From Solirubrobacteraceae bacterium (GTDB lineage: Bacteria > Actinomycetota > Thermoleophilia > Solirubrobacterales > Solirubrobacteraceae): a stretch of DNA of 64,000 nt. Positions 18,467 to 26,400 of the stretch are shown here, in pieces. The DNA lies in assembly GCA_031177685.1 (NCBI GenBank), contig JAPSGI010000006.1, forward strand, positions 140,955-204,954. Reading direction: 5' to 3'. A model generated the notes under the pieces. The model was not told where the DNA came from, ran no database searches, and saw nothing but the letters and a program-made list of their open reading frames with translations. Made by a program: the position numbers and the translations under genes. Each line of letters begins with the position of its first letter. Within the stretch, counting starts at the first letter, position 1.

Positions 18467-19196
18467 CCCGTCGTCCGTTGCGTCCGGAGAAGTTCGCCGT
18501 CTGCGAGTGGCAGTTCGGACACAGCAGCTCCAGGTTCTCCAGTCGGTTGTCGTGACGGTCGCCGTTGACGTGGTGCAGGGCCAGCGACAGCGGCCTCCCG
18601 TGCCACTCCGAGATGCCGCAGTGCTCGCACTCGTCTCCCTTCAGCCCAGCAGCCACCAGCCGTCGCTTCAGGTACCCGCGCCCGCGATAGGTGCCCGCGA
18701 CGAGCAGGTCGTGCAGCGGCATCGGACCCGCACGAGAGACGAGATCCCCACGCCGTACCGCCGCGTGCCACGAGGCCGCGGACATTCCGAAACGGCGCAC
18801 GCAGTCCCGCATCCCGTGGCCGGCGTCGTGGTAGCGCTGGACGGCTTCCCAGTCGTAGCGACGGGCGCAGCGAGTGTCCACCTCGGCTCCGAGGCGGCGG
18901 GCGTGGTAGGAGACCGTGGGCTTCGTGATGCCCAGCACGCGGGCGATCTCGGCCCGCGACATCCCGCGGGCCAGCAATTCGCGCACGGCCTCGCGCGTCG
19001 GGCGACGCCGGGCGGATTCGTCCAGGTCGACCGTCCTTCCTGTGCGGACGCGACCATCCGTGGCCCCGCTCCGGATCCGCTCGAGGTGGTAGCTGACCGT
19101 CTGCGGCGCGAGGCCCAGTTCGAGGGCGATCGCATTCGGTCGCAGGCCCCTTTCGAGCAGAGCCGCGACGGCATCTCGGGTCCGTGGCACGAACAC
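18453..19196 (-). CDS. HNH endonuclease with three N-terminal HTH repeats
   Basis: A 247-residue protein from GTG 19196. Three helix-turn-helix units come first: AIALELGLAPQTVSYHLERI (about 23-42), AEIARVLGITKPTVSYHARR (about 80-99) and a more divergent DCVRRFGMSAASWHAAVRR (about 129-147). The C-terminal HNH domain has a zinc pair CEHCG, the catalytic HHVNGDRHDNRLENL and CPNCHSQT. The start codon lies inside a LexA-like box at 19190-19203, and tRNA-Gln is on the other side. HTH repeats plus HNH are seen in mobile or homing nucleases; here the function is unknown. Confidence 0.85.
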   Translation of the reverse strand: MFVPRTRDAVAALLERGLRPNAIALELGLAPQTVSYHLERIRSGATDGRVRTGRTVDLDESARRRPTREAVRELLARGMSRAEIARVLGITKPTVSYHARRLGAEVDTRCARRYDWEAVQRYHDAGHGMRDCVRRFGMSAASWHAAVRRGDLVSRAGPMPLHDLLVAGTYRGRGYLKRRLVAAGLKGDECEHCGISEWHGRPLSLALHHVNGDRHDNRLENLELLCPNCHSQTANFSGRNGRRVRSG

Positions 19197-19203
19197 ATGT
19201 TCG
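19190..19203 (-). promoter_or_regulatory. LexA-type SOS box over the HNH start codon
   Basis: Read on the minus strand it is CGAACATGTGTTCG, fitting GAAC-N4-GTTC, the LexA box of Gram-positive bacteria. It covers GTG 19196, where a bound repressor would block initiation. The same CGAACATGTGTTC core recurs at 39060-39073. Confidence 0.6.
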
Positions 19204-19230
19204 CATCGAGACCGGACGGATCGCCGTCTC

Positions 19231-19236
19231 TATACT
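19231..19236 (+). promoter_or_regulatory. Putative -10 TATACT of tRNA-Gln
   Basis: TATACT lies 32 bases upstream of the mature tRNA 5-prime end. Between them CGGCGGC (19241-19247) and GCCGCCG (19253-19259) form a short hairpin in the precursor leader. Confidence 0.5.
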
Positions 19237-19268
19237 GGCCCGGCGGCCGTGCGCCGCCGCTAATACAC

Positions 19269-19339
19269 TGGGGACTGGTGTAACGGCAGCACGCGACACT
19301 CTGGATGTCGAAGTTGGGGTTCGAATCCCTGGTCCCCAG
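19269..19339 (+). tRNA. tRNA-Gln (CUG)
   Basis: A full cloverleaf can be drawn: acceptor TGGGGAC (19269-19275) with GTCCCCA (19332-19338) and discriminator G; D stem GTG/CAC; anticodon stem CGACA/TGTCG with loop CTCTGGA, giving anticodon CUG (19301-19303), which reads CAG; T loop TTCGAAT. The CCA end is not encoded. The tRNA stands alone, between the HNH gene and a glycosyltransferase; no flanking attachment-site repeat was seen. Confidence 0.93.
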
Positions 19340-19416
19340 TTCGAAGTCGTCGCGACGACCATTCCGCACCCGAGTCCGAGGCGCGCAGGCGCGCCGGTAC
19401 CGTTCGGGCGACCGCA

Positions 19417-20562
19417 ATGAAGCTGATCCTCGGCTCCTACTACCTGGACGTCCCGGGTGGGGCGGTCACGTACTTCTCGACGGTGGCCGACCACCTGCAG
19501 CGGCTGGGACACGACGTGACCGCGTTCACGCGCAATCCCGGGCCGATCGCGGACGCGCTCGGGGACCGCGGGATCGCGGTGGCGGGGCCTGGGGAGCTGC
19601 CCGACGGATGCGACGCGGTCCTGGTCCATGACGCGATCTGCACCTACGAGCTGGCCGAGCGCTATCCCTCGGCGCCGCAGGTCTTCGTGTGCCACGGCGA
19701 CCAGAACACCCTCGACGTGCCGCCGCAGGTGCCGGGCGTGGTGTCGGCGGTCGTGGTCCTCAACGACCGGATGCGCGCCCGCGTGGAGGCGGGCGGGCTC
19801 GACGTGGAGGTCGTGCGGCTGCGCCAGCCCATCGACTTCCACCGCTTCCGTCCCGCCGGCGAGCCGCGCCAACCGCCGTGCCGCGCCGTCCTGCTGGGCA
19901 ACTACCTCGACGGCACGCGGCGCGACCTGATCGTCCGGGCCCTCGAGCAGGCGGGGATCGAGTGGGAGCAGATCGGCCACCGCGCCACCGTCTCTCCCGA
20001 CCCCGCGCCGGCGCTGGCCGAGGCGGACGTCGTCGTCGGCTATGGCCGCTCGATTCTCGAGGGCATGTCCGCCGGCTGCGCGGCCTACGTATTCGAGTTC
20101 GCCGACGACGGGTGGGTGACGCGCGACTCGTATCCGGCCCTGGAGGCGAACGGCTTCGCCGGCTCGGCGTTCGAGCGTGCGGCGGACCTGGATCAGCTCG
20201 TTCGCGACCTGGAGGCGTACGACCCCGCCATGGGCCGGACCAACCGCGAACTGGTCGGCGAGCACCACAGCGCCTTCGACCACGCCACGCAGCTGGGCGC
20301 GCTGTTGGGACGGCTCGCGCCGCGCCGCACGCCCGCGGACACGCGCAGCGAGATCGCACGCCTGGTGCGGCTGCAGTGGGAGACCCAGATGCGCTCGGGG
20401 CGCTTCGAGGCCGAGCTGCTGCAGATGACGCGGCGCGCGATGGCCGCCGAGCAGCAGGCGCAGGAGGCCGCGGTGGAGCTGGACACCCTGCGGCGCGAGC
20501 GCCGCTACCGCCTGGCGCAGGCGCTGCTGTATCCCGTGGACCGGCTGCGCGGCCGGCGGTGA
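19417..20562 (+). CDS. Glycosyltransferase (GT4-like) with C-terminal coiled coil
   Basis: A 381-residue GT-B type protein. ILGSYYLDVPGGAVTYFSTV opens the acceptor domain with the usual glycine-rich loop; the donor part has VVVGYGRSILEGMSAGCAAYV, in which Glu of ILEGMSAG matches the family donor-site motif. Residues about 318-372 are charged and predicted to coil (ETQMRSGRFEAELLQM to LDTLRRERRYRL). It heads the plus-strand run with the Mur-like ligase and another glycosyltransferase, linked by overlaps of four and one bases. Acceptor and sugar are unknown. Confidence 0.8.
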   Translation: MKLILGSYYLDVPGGAVTYFSTVADHLQRLGHDVTAFTRNPGPIADALGDRGIAVAGPGELPDGCDAVLVHDAICTYELAERYPSAPQVFVCHGDQNTLDVPPQVPGVVSAVVVLNDRMRARVEAGGLDVEVVRLRQPIDFHRFRPAGEPRQPPCRAVLLGNYLDGTRRDLIVRALEQAGIEWEQIGHRATVSPDPAPALAEADVVVGYGRSILEGMSAGCAAYVFEFADDGWVTRDSYPALEANGFAGSAFERAADLDQLVRDLEAYDPAMGRTNRELVGEHHSAFDHATQLGALLGRLAPRRTPADTRSEIARLVRLQWETQMRSGRFEAELLQMTRRAMAAEQQAQEAAVELDTLRRERRYRLAQALLYPVDRLRGRR

Positions 20563-22019
20563 CGCAGCGCCCGCCGCTCCCCGACGGGCCCTACCTCGTC
20601 GCGGGCCTGGCGCGGTCGGGGCAGGCGGCGGGCCGCGCCCTGGCCACGCTGCCCGAAGCCGCGCCGGTGCTGGGATGGGACGTACGCGACGTTCCCCGCA
20701 CGCGCGCGACGGCGCGTGAGCTGTCGGCGCTCGGCGTGGAGTGCCACCTGGGCGGCGACGGGACCGCGCTGCTCGAGCGCGCCGCCTGCGTGATCCCCAG
20801 CCCCGGCATCCCGCCCACCGCGCCGCTGCGCGCCGAGGCGGCGCGGCGCGGCGTGCCGGTCCTTTCCGAGCTCGAGCTGGGCTGGCGCCTGGACCGCCGC
20901 TTCACGATCGGCGTCACCGGCACGAACGGCAAGTCGACGGTCGTGGAGCTGGTCCGCGCCGTGTTGGAACACGCCGGCCGGCGCCCGGCCGTCGCCGGCA
21001 ACACCACCTTCGGGCCGCCCCTCAGCGGGCTGCCGGCGGACGCGGCGGACGTCGTGGTGGCCGAGGTCTCCAGCTACCAGCTCGAGACGTGTCCGGCGTT
21101 CCTCCCCGACGTGGCGGTGCTCACCAACCTGTCGGCGGACCATCTCGAGCGTCACCGCAGCATGCGCGCCTACGGCGACCTGAAGCGGCGGATCGCGGTG
21201 CGCGAGGACGCCGTCGCGCCGCATGCGGTGGTGGGCGCCGGCGGCGCCTACGGCCGCGCGCTGGCCGCCGACTGCGCCCGGCGGGGGGCGGTCGTCGCCA
21301 CGTACGGCCGGCGCGCGGGAGTGGACTACCGCATCCGGCAGTGGACGTGGATGGGCGGCGAGGCGCGCACGCGCGTCCGGGCGCGCGGCGAGACGCTGGA
21401 CCTGACCACCCGGCTGCCGGGCGAGCACAACGCGCTCAACGCCGTGGCGGCGCTGGCGGTGGCCGACACGCTCGACGTCCCGCGCGACGTCACGCTGCGG
21501 GCGCTGGCCGGCGCGTCCGCGCCGCCGGGGCGGTTGGAGGCGATCGACGAGGGCCAGCCGTTCCACGTGCTCGTGGACTACGCCCACAACCCGCAGGGCA
21601 TTCGGGAGAGCCTGCGCGCGGGGCGCGCGCTGCTGGACGGGCGCCCCGAAACCTCGCTGCGCGTCGTGGCGAGCGCCCTCAGCGTCCACGTCGCGTCGCA
21701 GCGACGGCGGATGGGGCGCGCGGCCGCGCAGGCGGACGACCTCGTCCTCACGACCGACCGGCTAACGCCGGACGAGCCCGCCGGCGTGTTGCCCCCGGGG
21801 CTGGCCGAGGGCGCCCGCGAGGTTTGCGCGTGCGCGGTGGTCCCCGAGCGCGCCGAGGCGCTGGCCCGCGTGCTCGGGCGCGCGCGGCCGGGCGACGTCG
21901 TCCTGGTCCTGGGGCGGGGGGAAAGGCGCGGCATGTTCGACCGCGCCGGCCGCCCCGTGGAGTTGGACGATCGTGAGGAGGCGCGCCGGGTGCTGCGCGA
22001 ACTGGCGCCCAGGCGATAA
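20559..22019 (+). CDS. Mur-ligase family protein with MurD-like N-terminus and MurE-like C-terminus
   Basis: A 486-residue ATP-dependent amide ligase. The N-terminal third resembles MurD: VAGLARSGQAAGRAL, VIPSPGIPP, PVLSELELGWRL. The central domain has the P-loop GVTGTNGKSTV, then VAEVSSYQLET and LTNLSADHLERH. The C-terminal third instead resembles MurE or cyanophycin synthetase: VDYAHNPQGIRESLRAGRAL and LTTDRLTPDEP. It lies among glycosyltransferases and not with the division/cell-wall genes expected around true murD. It may ligate an amino acid to a UDP-sugar or lipid glycan precursor; the substrate is unknown. Confidence 0.82.
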   Translation: MTQRPPLPDGPYLVAGLARSGQAAGRALATLPEAAPVLGWDVRDVPRTRATARELSALGVECHLGGDGTALLERAACVIPSPGIPPTAPLRAEAARRGVPVLSELELGWRLDRRFTIGVTGTNGKSTVVELVRAVLEHAGRRPAVAGNTTFGPPLSGLPADAADVVVAEVSSYQLETCPAFLPDVAVLTNLSADHLERHRSMRAYGDLKRRIAVREDAVAPHAVVGAGGAYGRALAADCARRGAVVATYGRRAGVDYRIRQWTWMGGEARTRVRARGETLDLTTRLPGEHNALNAVAALAVADTLDVPRDVTLRALAGASAPPGRLEAIDEGQPFHVLVDYAHNPQGIRESLRAGRALLDGRPETSLRVVASALSVHVASQRRRMGRAAAQADDLVLTTDRLTPDEPAGVLPPGLAEGAREVCACAVVPERAEALARVLGRARPGDVVLVLGRGERRGMFDRAGRPVELDDREEARRVLRELAPRR

Positions 22020-23221
22020 TGCCGGACGTGAAGGGGGATATCGTCGGGAACGGACGCCCGGACGTCCAGGACGGGCGGGACGTCGTCCTCGTCACCGAGG
22101 CGATCGACGTCGGCGGGACCGAACGGGTGATGGAGGAGCTGGCCGAGCGGCTCCCCGCGGCGCGAATAGTCGCCACCCACTTCACCGAGCTCGTCGAGCC
22201 CGCTCTGGCGGGCGCGTGGGCGGCGCGCGCCGAGCCGGTAGAGGTTGGACGCCACAAGCGTCACCACCTCCTGCCGCTCTACGCCCGCCGGGTGCGCGGC
22301 GTGCCGCTCGCGCCGGCGCGGCTCGTGGTCTCGCTCACGCACGGCGGCTGGAGCCTCGCCGTGACCGTGCCGGCCGGCGCGCGGCACGTCTCCTACAGCG
22401 CCGGACTTCCGGCGGCACTGTACGAGCGCGCCAGCCTGTACCTCCCCAACTACCCGGCCCCCCTGCGGCCCCTGGCGCGCGCCGCCGCGCCGGTGCTGCG
22501 GGCCTACGACCGGCGGCTGATGCGCCGGCCCGATCGGGTCGTGACGAACTCGCACGTGTCGGCGCGCGCGATCGCGAAGGTGCACGATCGCACGCCGGAC
22601 GTCGTGCATCCGCCCGTGCGCACCGACTTCTTCACGCCCGCGCCGGGCGAGCGCCGCCACGTCGTCGCCGTCGCGCGGCTGGTGCCGCAGAAGCGCTTGG
22701 ACGTGGTCGTCCGGGCCTTCGCCGCGCTGGACGAGACGCTCGTCGTCGTGGGGCGGGGCGCCGAGCTGCAGCGGCTCCGGGCGCTGGCACCGCCCAACGT
22801 GCGCTTCACCGGGTGGCTCGCGGACGGAGAACTGCGTGACGTCTATCGCTCCGCCCGGGCGCTGGTGTGCCCGTCCGTCGAGGACTTCGGGATCGTGATG
22901 GCCGAGGCGCACGCCTGCGGGGTGCCGGTGATCGCGCCCCGCGCCGGCGGGGCGCTGGAGATCGTGTCCTCGCCGGCCACGGGTCTTCTCCTGAACCGTC
23001 TCGACGAGGCATCGATCGCCGCGGCCGTGCGCGCGCTCGGCCAGCACAGGTTCGACCCCGCCGCGTGCCGCGCCTCGGCCGAGCGCTTCTCCGCGCAGCG
23101 GTTCGGCGAACGCATGCAGGCGATCCTCGCCGAGGAGCTGGCCCTGACCGCCCCGCGCCCCTATCGGGGGTGGGTAACGAAAGCGTCCCGTCAGGAAGCT
23201 TTCGTGCGGGCCAGGCGCTGA
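22019..23221 (+). CDS. Glycosyltransferase family 4
   Basis: A 400-residue GT-B enzyme. IDVGGTERVMEELAERL is the N-terminal glycine loop; VARLVPQKRLDVVVRAF begins the donor domain; PSVEDFGIVMAEAHACGVPV holds the E-x7-E donor-site pair. The ATG shares one base with the stop of the Mur-like ligase. Its last 31 bases overlap the end of the convergent glycosyltransferase gene, and a hairpin sits in that overlap. It probably adds a hexose to a lipid-linked or wall glycan. Confidence 0.88.
   Translation: MPDVKGDIVGNGRPDVQDGRDVVLVTEAIDVGGTERVMEELAERLPAARIVATHFTELVEPALAGAWAARAEPVEVGRHKRHHLLPLYARRVRGVPLAPARLVVSLTHGGWSLAVTVPAGARHVSYSAGLPAALYERASLYLPNYPAPLRPLARAAAPVLRAYDRRLMRRPDRVVTNSHVSARAIAKVHDRTPDVVHPPVRTDFFTPAPGERRHVVAVARLVPQKRLDVVVRAFAALDETLVVVGRGAELQRLRALAPPNVRFTGWLADGELRDVYRSARALVCPSVEDFGIVMAEAHACGVPVIAPRAGGALEIVSSPATGLLLNRLDEASIAAAVRALGQHRFDPAACRASAERFSAQRFGERMQAILAEELALTAPRPYRGWVTKASRQEAFVRARR
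23177..23204. terminator. Hairpin in the overlapping 3-prime ends of two convergent genes
   Basis: ACGAAAGC (23177-23184) pairs with GCTTTCGT (23197-23204). The hairpin lies within the coding ends of both convergent glycosyltransferases and could serve as a two-way terminator; there is no strong U-tract. Confidence 0.4.
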
Positions 23222-24387
23222 GCGGGCGCGAGCGCCAGCAGGCGGCGCTCGATGCCGCCCGCGGGGTCGGTGCGCAGCACCGCCGCGGCGGCCTCGCGGC
23301 CCCGCTGCCCCGCTTCGCGCCAGGCCAGCTCGTCCTCCAGCCCGCGGACCGCTCCCGCCCAGGCGTCGGGATCGTCGAAGGAACTGACCTGTTGCGCGGC
23401 CGGGACGAACTCGGCCATCCCGCCGGTTGCCGAGGCCAGCGTCGGGATGCCCGCGGCCAGGCCCTCGAAGGCCAGCCGGCCGAAGGGCTCGGCGATCTGG
23501 GAGGGGACCAGCAGCAGCGCCGCGCCGTCCAGCGCGCCGTCGATCAGAGCGGTCTCGCGAACCTCCACGTGCGCCAGCTCGAACAGCGCCTGGCGTGCCG
23601 GCGCGGGCATGCCGTTGGGCGCCAGCACGACGAAGCGCCGGTGCGCCAGGCGGCGCGCGATCGGCGCCAGCAGCTCGCTGCCCTTGTGGGCGTCCCACAC
23701 CGACGCCGCGAGCAGGACGTGGCCGCCGGGACGAGCCGCGGCCGGGCGCGGGGCGCGGGTGACCGGCGCGGCGACGTGGGGCCGGCGGCCGATCAGGTGG
23801 TAGCAGGCGTCCGCGACGGTGCGGCTGGGCGCGACGAGCAGGTCGGCGCGCGCGAGCGCCGCGTCGTGCTCCGCGCGCACGCGCCACAGCTCGCCGCGCT
23901 CGGCGGCGTCCAGCGCCAGCGCGCCCGGACACGCGCGGCAGCGCGACCGGGGCACGCAGGTGTCGCGGTGGCGCACGAACGCCCAGTGGCACAGCGCCTC
24001 GTAACCGGCCAGCAGCACGACGCTCGGCACGCCGGCCGCCTGTGCGGCGCCGACCGCGCCGCCGCCCGCATACAGCTGGCCGACCACGACGTCGGGCGGG
24101 TCCTCGGCGAGCGCTTCGTCGACGGCCGCGGCCGTGCGCTCCATGCGCAGCCGCCGGCGCCGCCACGGGCCGGCGTCGCCGTCGTCGGGCGGGCCGACGC
24201 GGTGCACCTGCGGTCCGTCGGCCAGCCGCTCCCACGCCGCCACCGGACCGGGTTCGCCCAGGACGAGCGCGCGGGTGCGGTGGCGGGCGGAGAGCGCGCC
24301 CAGCAGCTCCAGCGCGAAGCGCTCCGCCCCACCGGGGTGCGCCAGCCCCGCCTCCGCCGCGAACAGGACGTCCAGCCGCGGCGTCAT
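23191..24387 (-). CDS. Glycosyltransferase family 4 with Cys cluster, copy 1
   Basis: A 398-residue GT-B protein starting at ATG 24387 (TPRLDVLFAAEAGLAHPGGAER after the Met, shown here only to mark the start region). The insert CVPRSRCRACPGALALD at about residues 148-164 has three Cys in a C-x5-C-x2-C pattern, which may bind zinc. The donor domain has VPSQIAEPFGRLAFEGLAAG with the acidic motif. A 470-codon frame extends upstream through the deacetylase gene, but the ATG at 24387 matches the family start and gives an ATGA overlap. It is a close paralogue of the gene at 25159. Confidence 0.88.
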   Translation of the reverse strand: MTPRLDVLFAAEAGLAHPGGAERFALELLGALSARHRTRALVLGEPGPVAAWERLADGPQVHRVGPPDDGDAGPWRRRRLRMERTAAAVDEALAEDPPDVVVGQLYAGGGAVGAAQAAGVPSVVLLAGYEALCHWAFVRHRDTCVPRSRCRACPGALALDAAERGELWRVRAEHDAALARADLLVAPSRTVADACYHLIGRRPHVAAPVTRAPRPAAARPGGHVLLAASVWDAHKGSELLAPIARRLAHRRFVVLAPNGMPAPARQALFELAHVEVRETALIDGALDGAALLLVPSQIAEPFGRLAFEGLAAGIPTLASATGGMAEFVPAAQQVSSFDDPDAWAGAVRGLEDELAWREAGQRGREAAAAVLRTDPAGGIERRLLALAPAQRLARTKAS

Positions 24388-25139
24388 GCCGGCGGCCGCA
24401 CGCCGCGCAGCCGGCGCAGCGCGCGCCCGACCCGGCGCGGCACCGGGCGCGCGACGAAGTCCTCGTAGCGCCCGTCGCGCTTGAGCCGCAGGCCGGCGGT
24501 GGTGCAGCCCGCGAGCATGTTCTGGCGCGGCAGCGCGTAAGGCTCGTCCCAGCTGCCCTGCCCGGTGATCTGCACGGCGGCGCGGTAGCCGGCGGCGGCG
24601 CACGCGGCGCGGGTGGCCTCGTCCGCCAGGCCGTACGGGTAGGCGGCCACCTCCACCGGCGCTTCGAGCATCTCCTCGAGCATGCGGCGGCTGTCCCGCA
24701 GTTCGCGCCGCGCCTCGTTCGGCGCCAGCTTCGTCAAGTCCGGATGCGTGACCGTGTGCCCGCCGATCTCCACGCCGGCGCGCTGCAGCACGCGCAGGCT
24801 CTCCGCGCTGCGGATCCGCCAGCTCGGCGCATCCGGGTGCGGGCCGCCGAGCCAGCCGGTGACCGGGAACACGGTCGCGGGAAGGCCGCCCAGCACGTCG
24901 GGGAGCGCGTCGTCAAAGCCGTCGTCGAAGCTGAGCGCGACCAGGCCGGCGCCTGCGCCGGCCGCCACGCGGCGTGCCAGCTCGCCGACCGTGACGAAGC
25001 GGTAGCCGTAGGCGCGCAGGCGGGCGACGTGGCGGCGCAGCGCCTCGGGGGCGGTGAACAGCCGGTGCGGATCCTGGCGCAGCGGGACGCGCCCGACCGC
25101 GTGGTAGGCCAGGCACAGCGGCGCGAGACGGCGAGGCAT
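24384..25139 (-). CDS. Polysaccharide deacetylase (NodB/CE4 family)
   Basis: A 251-residue CE4 deacetylase from ATG 25139. LCLAYHAVG begins the barrel; ALSFDDGFDDALPDVL holds the catalytic and metal Asp (SFDDG); GGHTVTHPDLTKL gives the two metal His (HTVTH); VAAYPYGLADEA is the later catalytic strand. No signal peptide is evident, so it may act on the cytoplasmic face or be exported otherwise. ATG 25157 is an alternative start. It lies upstream of the glycosyltransferase at 24387 with a four-base overlap, and a divergent glycosyltransferase starts 19 bases away. Confidence 0.88.
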   Translation of the reverse strand: MPRRLAPLCLAYHAVGRVPLRQDPHRLFTAPEALRRHVARLRAYGYRFVTVGELARRVAAGAGAGLVALSFDDGFDDALPDVLGGLPATVFPVTGWLGGPHPDAPSWRIRSAESLRVLQRAGVEIGGHTVTHPDLTKLAPNEARRELRDSRRMLEEMLEAPVEVAAYPYGLADEATRAACAAAGYRAAVQITGQGSWDEPYALPRQNMLAGCTTAGLRLKRDGRYEDFVARPVPRRVGRALRRLRGVRPPA

Positions 25140-25158
25140 CGCGACATTCTCTGTCATC

Positions 25159-26400
25159 GTGCCGGCGCGCATGGAAGCCCGGCGGCTGGACATCCTCTAC
25201 GCGGTCGAGCACCTGCTGCCGGCCACGGGGGGTGCCGAGCGCCACGCGCTGGACTGGCTGGGCGCGCTGGCGCGGCGCCACACGATCCGGGCCACGTGGC
25301 TGGAGGGCGGCAGCGACGCTCCCGCGCCCGGCGAGGCGCCCGGCAAGCTGCCCGCCGGCGTCGAAGGCGTGGCGGTGGCGGCGCCGGACGCGGACGGCGG
25401 CTACTGGGCTCGCAAGCGCGCGCGCCGCGAGCGGCTCGGCACCGCCGTCGCACGTGAGCTGGCGCGGCGCCCGGCCGACGTCGTGGTCACCGCGCTGCAC
25501 GCCGCGCCGGGAGCGATCGCGGCGGCAGGGGAGGTAGGCGCGGCCTCGGTGCTGGTCCTGCACTCCTACGAGTCGCTGTGCAAGTACGCGTTCGACGCGG
25601 GCAGCGAGTGCCGGCCGCGGTCGGGCTGCCGCGCGTGCCCGCGCGCGCTCGCGCTGGACCCGGACGAGCGCCGCGAGCTGATCGCGGCGCGCGCCGCCCA
25701 CGGGGAGGCGCTCGCCGCCGTCGCCTGCGTCGTCGCGCCCAGCCGCGCGGTCGCCGAGGCGTGCCGCGCCTGGTCGGGCCGCGAGGCGGCGATCGTGCCG
25801 GACGTTGCGGGGGTGGAGCCGGAGCGCGGGCCGGACAGCCGCGGCGCGGCCGCGCGCGAGGTCGGGCGTCATGCCGAGCCGGGAGCGGATGGTGCGGGTC
25901 GCATCCTGCTCGCTGCGGCGCGCTGGAGCCCCAACAAGGGCGCCGGGCTGCTCGCGCCGCTGGCCCGCGCGCTCGCGCCGCGACCGCTGGCGATCACGGC
26001 GCGCGGTCTGCCCGCGGAGCTCCGCGCGGAGCTGCAGGAACTGCGTCACGTCGACGTCGTCGCGAACGCGCCGATCCGCCACCTGCTCGCCGCGGCCTCT
26101 GTGCTCCTGGTGCCGTCGCAGTGGCCCGAGCCCTTCGGTCGCCTCGCCTTCGAGGGCCTCGCCGCCGGCGTCCCCACGCTCGCGTCCGCCGTCGGCGGCC
26201 TGCGCGAGTACGTGCCGGGGCCGCAGCTCGTCGACCCGCCCGGCAGCGTCGCCGCGTGGGCCGGCGCGGTGCGCGCGCTCGACGATCCCGAGCACCGCCG
26301 GGCGGCCCGCCGTGCCGGCATCCGGGCGGCCCGGCAGGTCGTCGCCGTGCCGCCCGCCGATCGCCTGGAGACCGTGCTGCGCGCGGCGGTCAGCGGCTGA
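25159..26400 (+). CDS. Glycosyltransferase family 4 with Cys cluster, copy 2
   Basis: A 413-residue GT-B protein, paralogue of the minus-strand gene at 23191. ILYAVEHLLPATGGAERHAL is the acceptor-loop region; CRPRSGCRACPRALALD repeats the C-x5-C-x2-C cluster; VPSQWPEPFGRLAFEGLAAG holds the donor Glu. The start is GTG 25159, with ATG 25171 as an alternative. It is divergent from the deacetylase, and its 3-prime end overlaps the convergent methyltransferase by 11 bases. Confidence 0.86.
   Translation: MPARMEARRLDILYAVEHLLPATGGAERHALDWLGALARRHTIRATWLEGGSDAPAPGEAPGKLPAGVEGVAVAAPDADGGYWARKRARRERLGTAVARELARRPADVVVTALHAAPGAIAAAGEVGAASVLVLHSYESLCKYAFDAGSECRPRSGCRACPRALALDPDERRELIAARAAHGEALAAVACVVAPSRAVAEACRAWSGREAAIVPDVAGVEPERGPDSRGAAAREVGRHAEPGADGAGRILLAAARWSPNKGAGLLAPLARALAPRPLAITARGLPAELRAELQELRHVDVVANAPIRHLLAAASVLLVPSQWPEPFGRLAFEGLAAGVPTLASAVGGLREYVPGPQLVDPPGSVAAWAGAVRALDDPEHRRAARRAGIRAARQVVAVPPADRLETVLRAAVSG

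Noticed and set aside
19197..19416. Integration site at tRNA-Gln
   Set aside because: No repeat of the tRNA 3-prime end, integrase or composition shift was found nearby.
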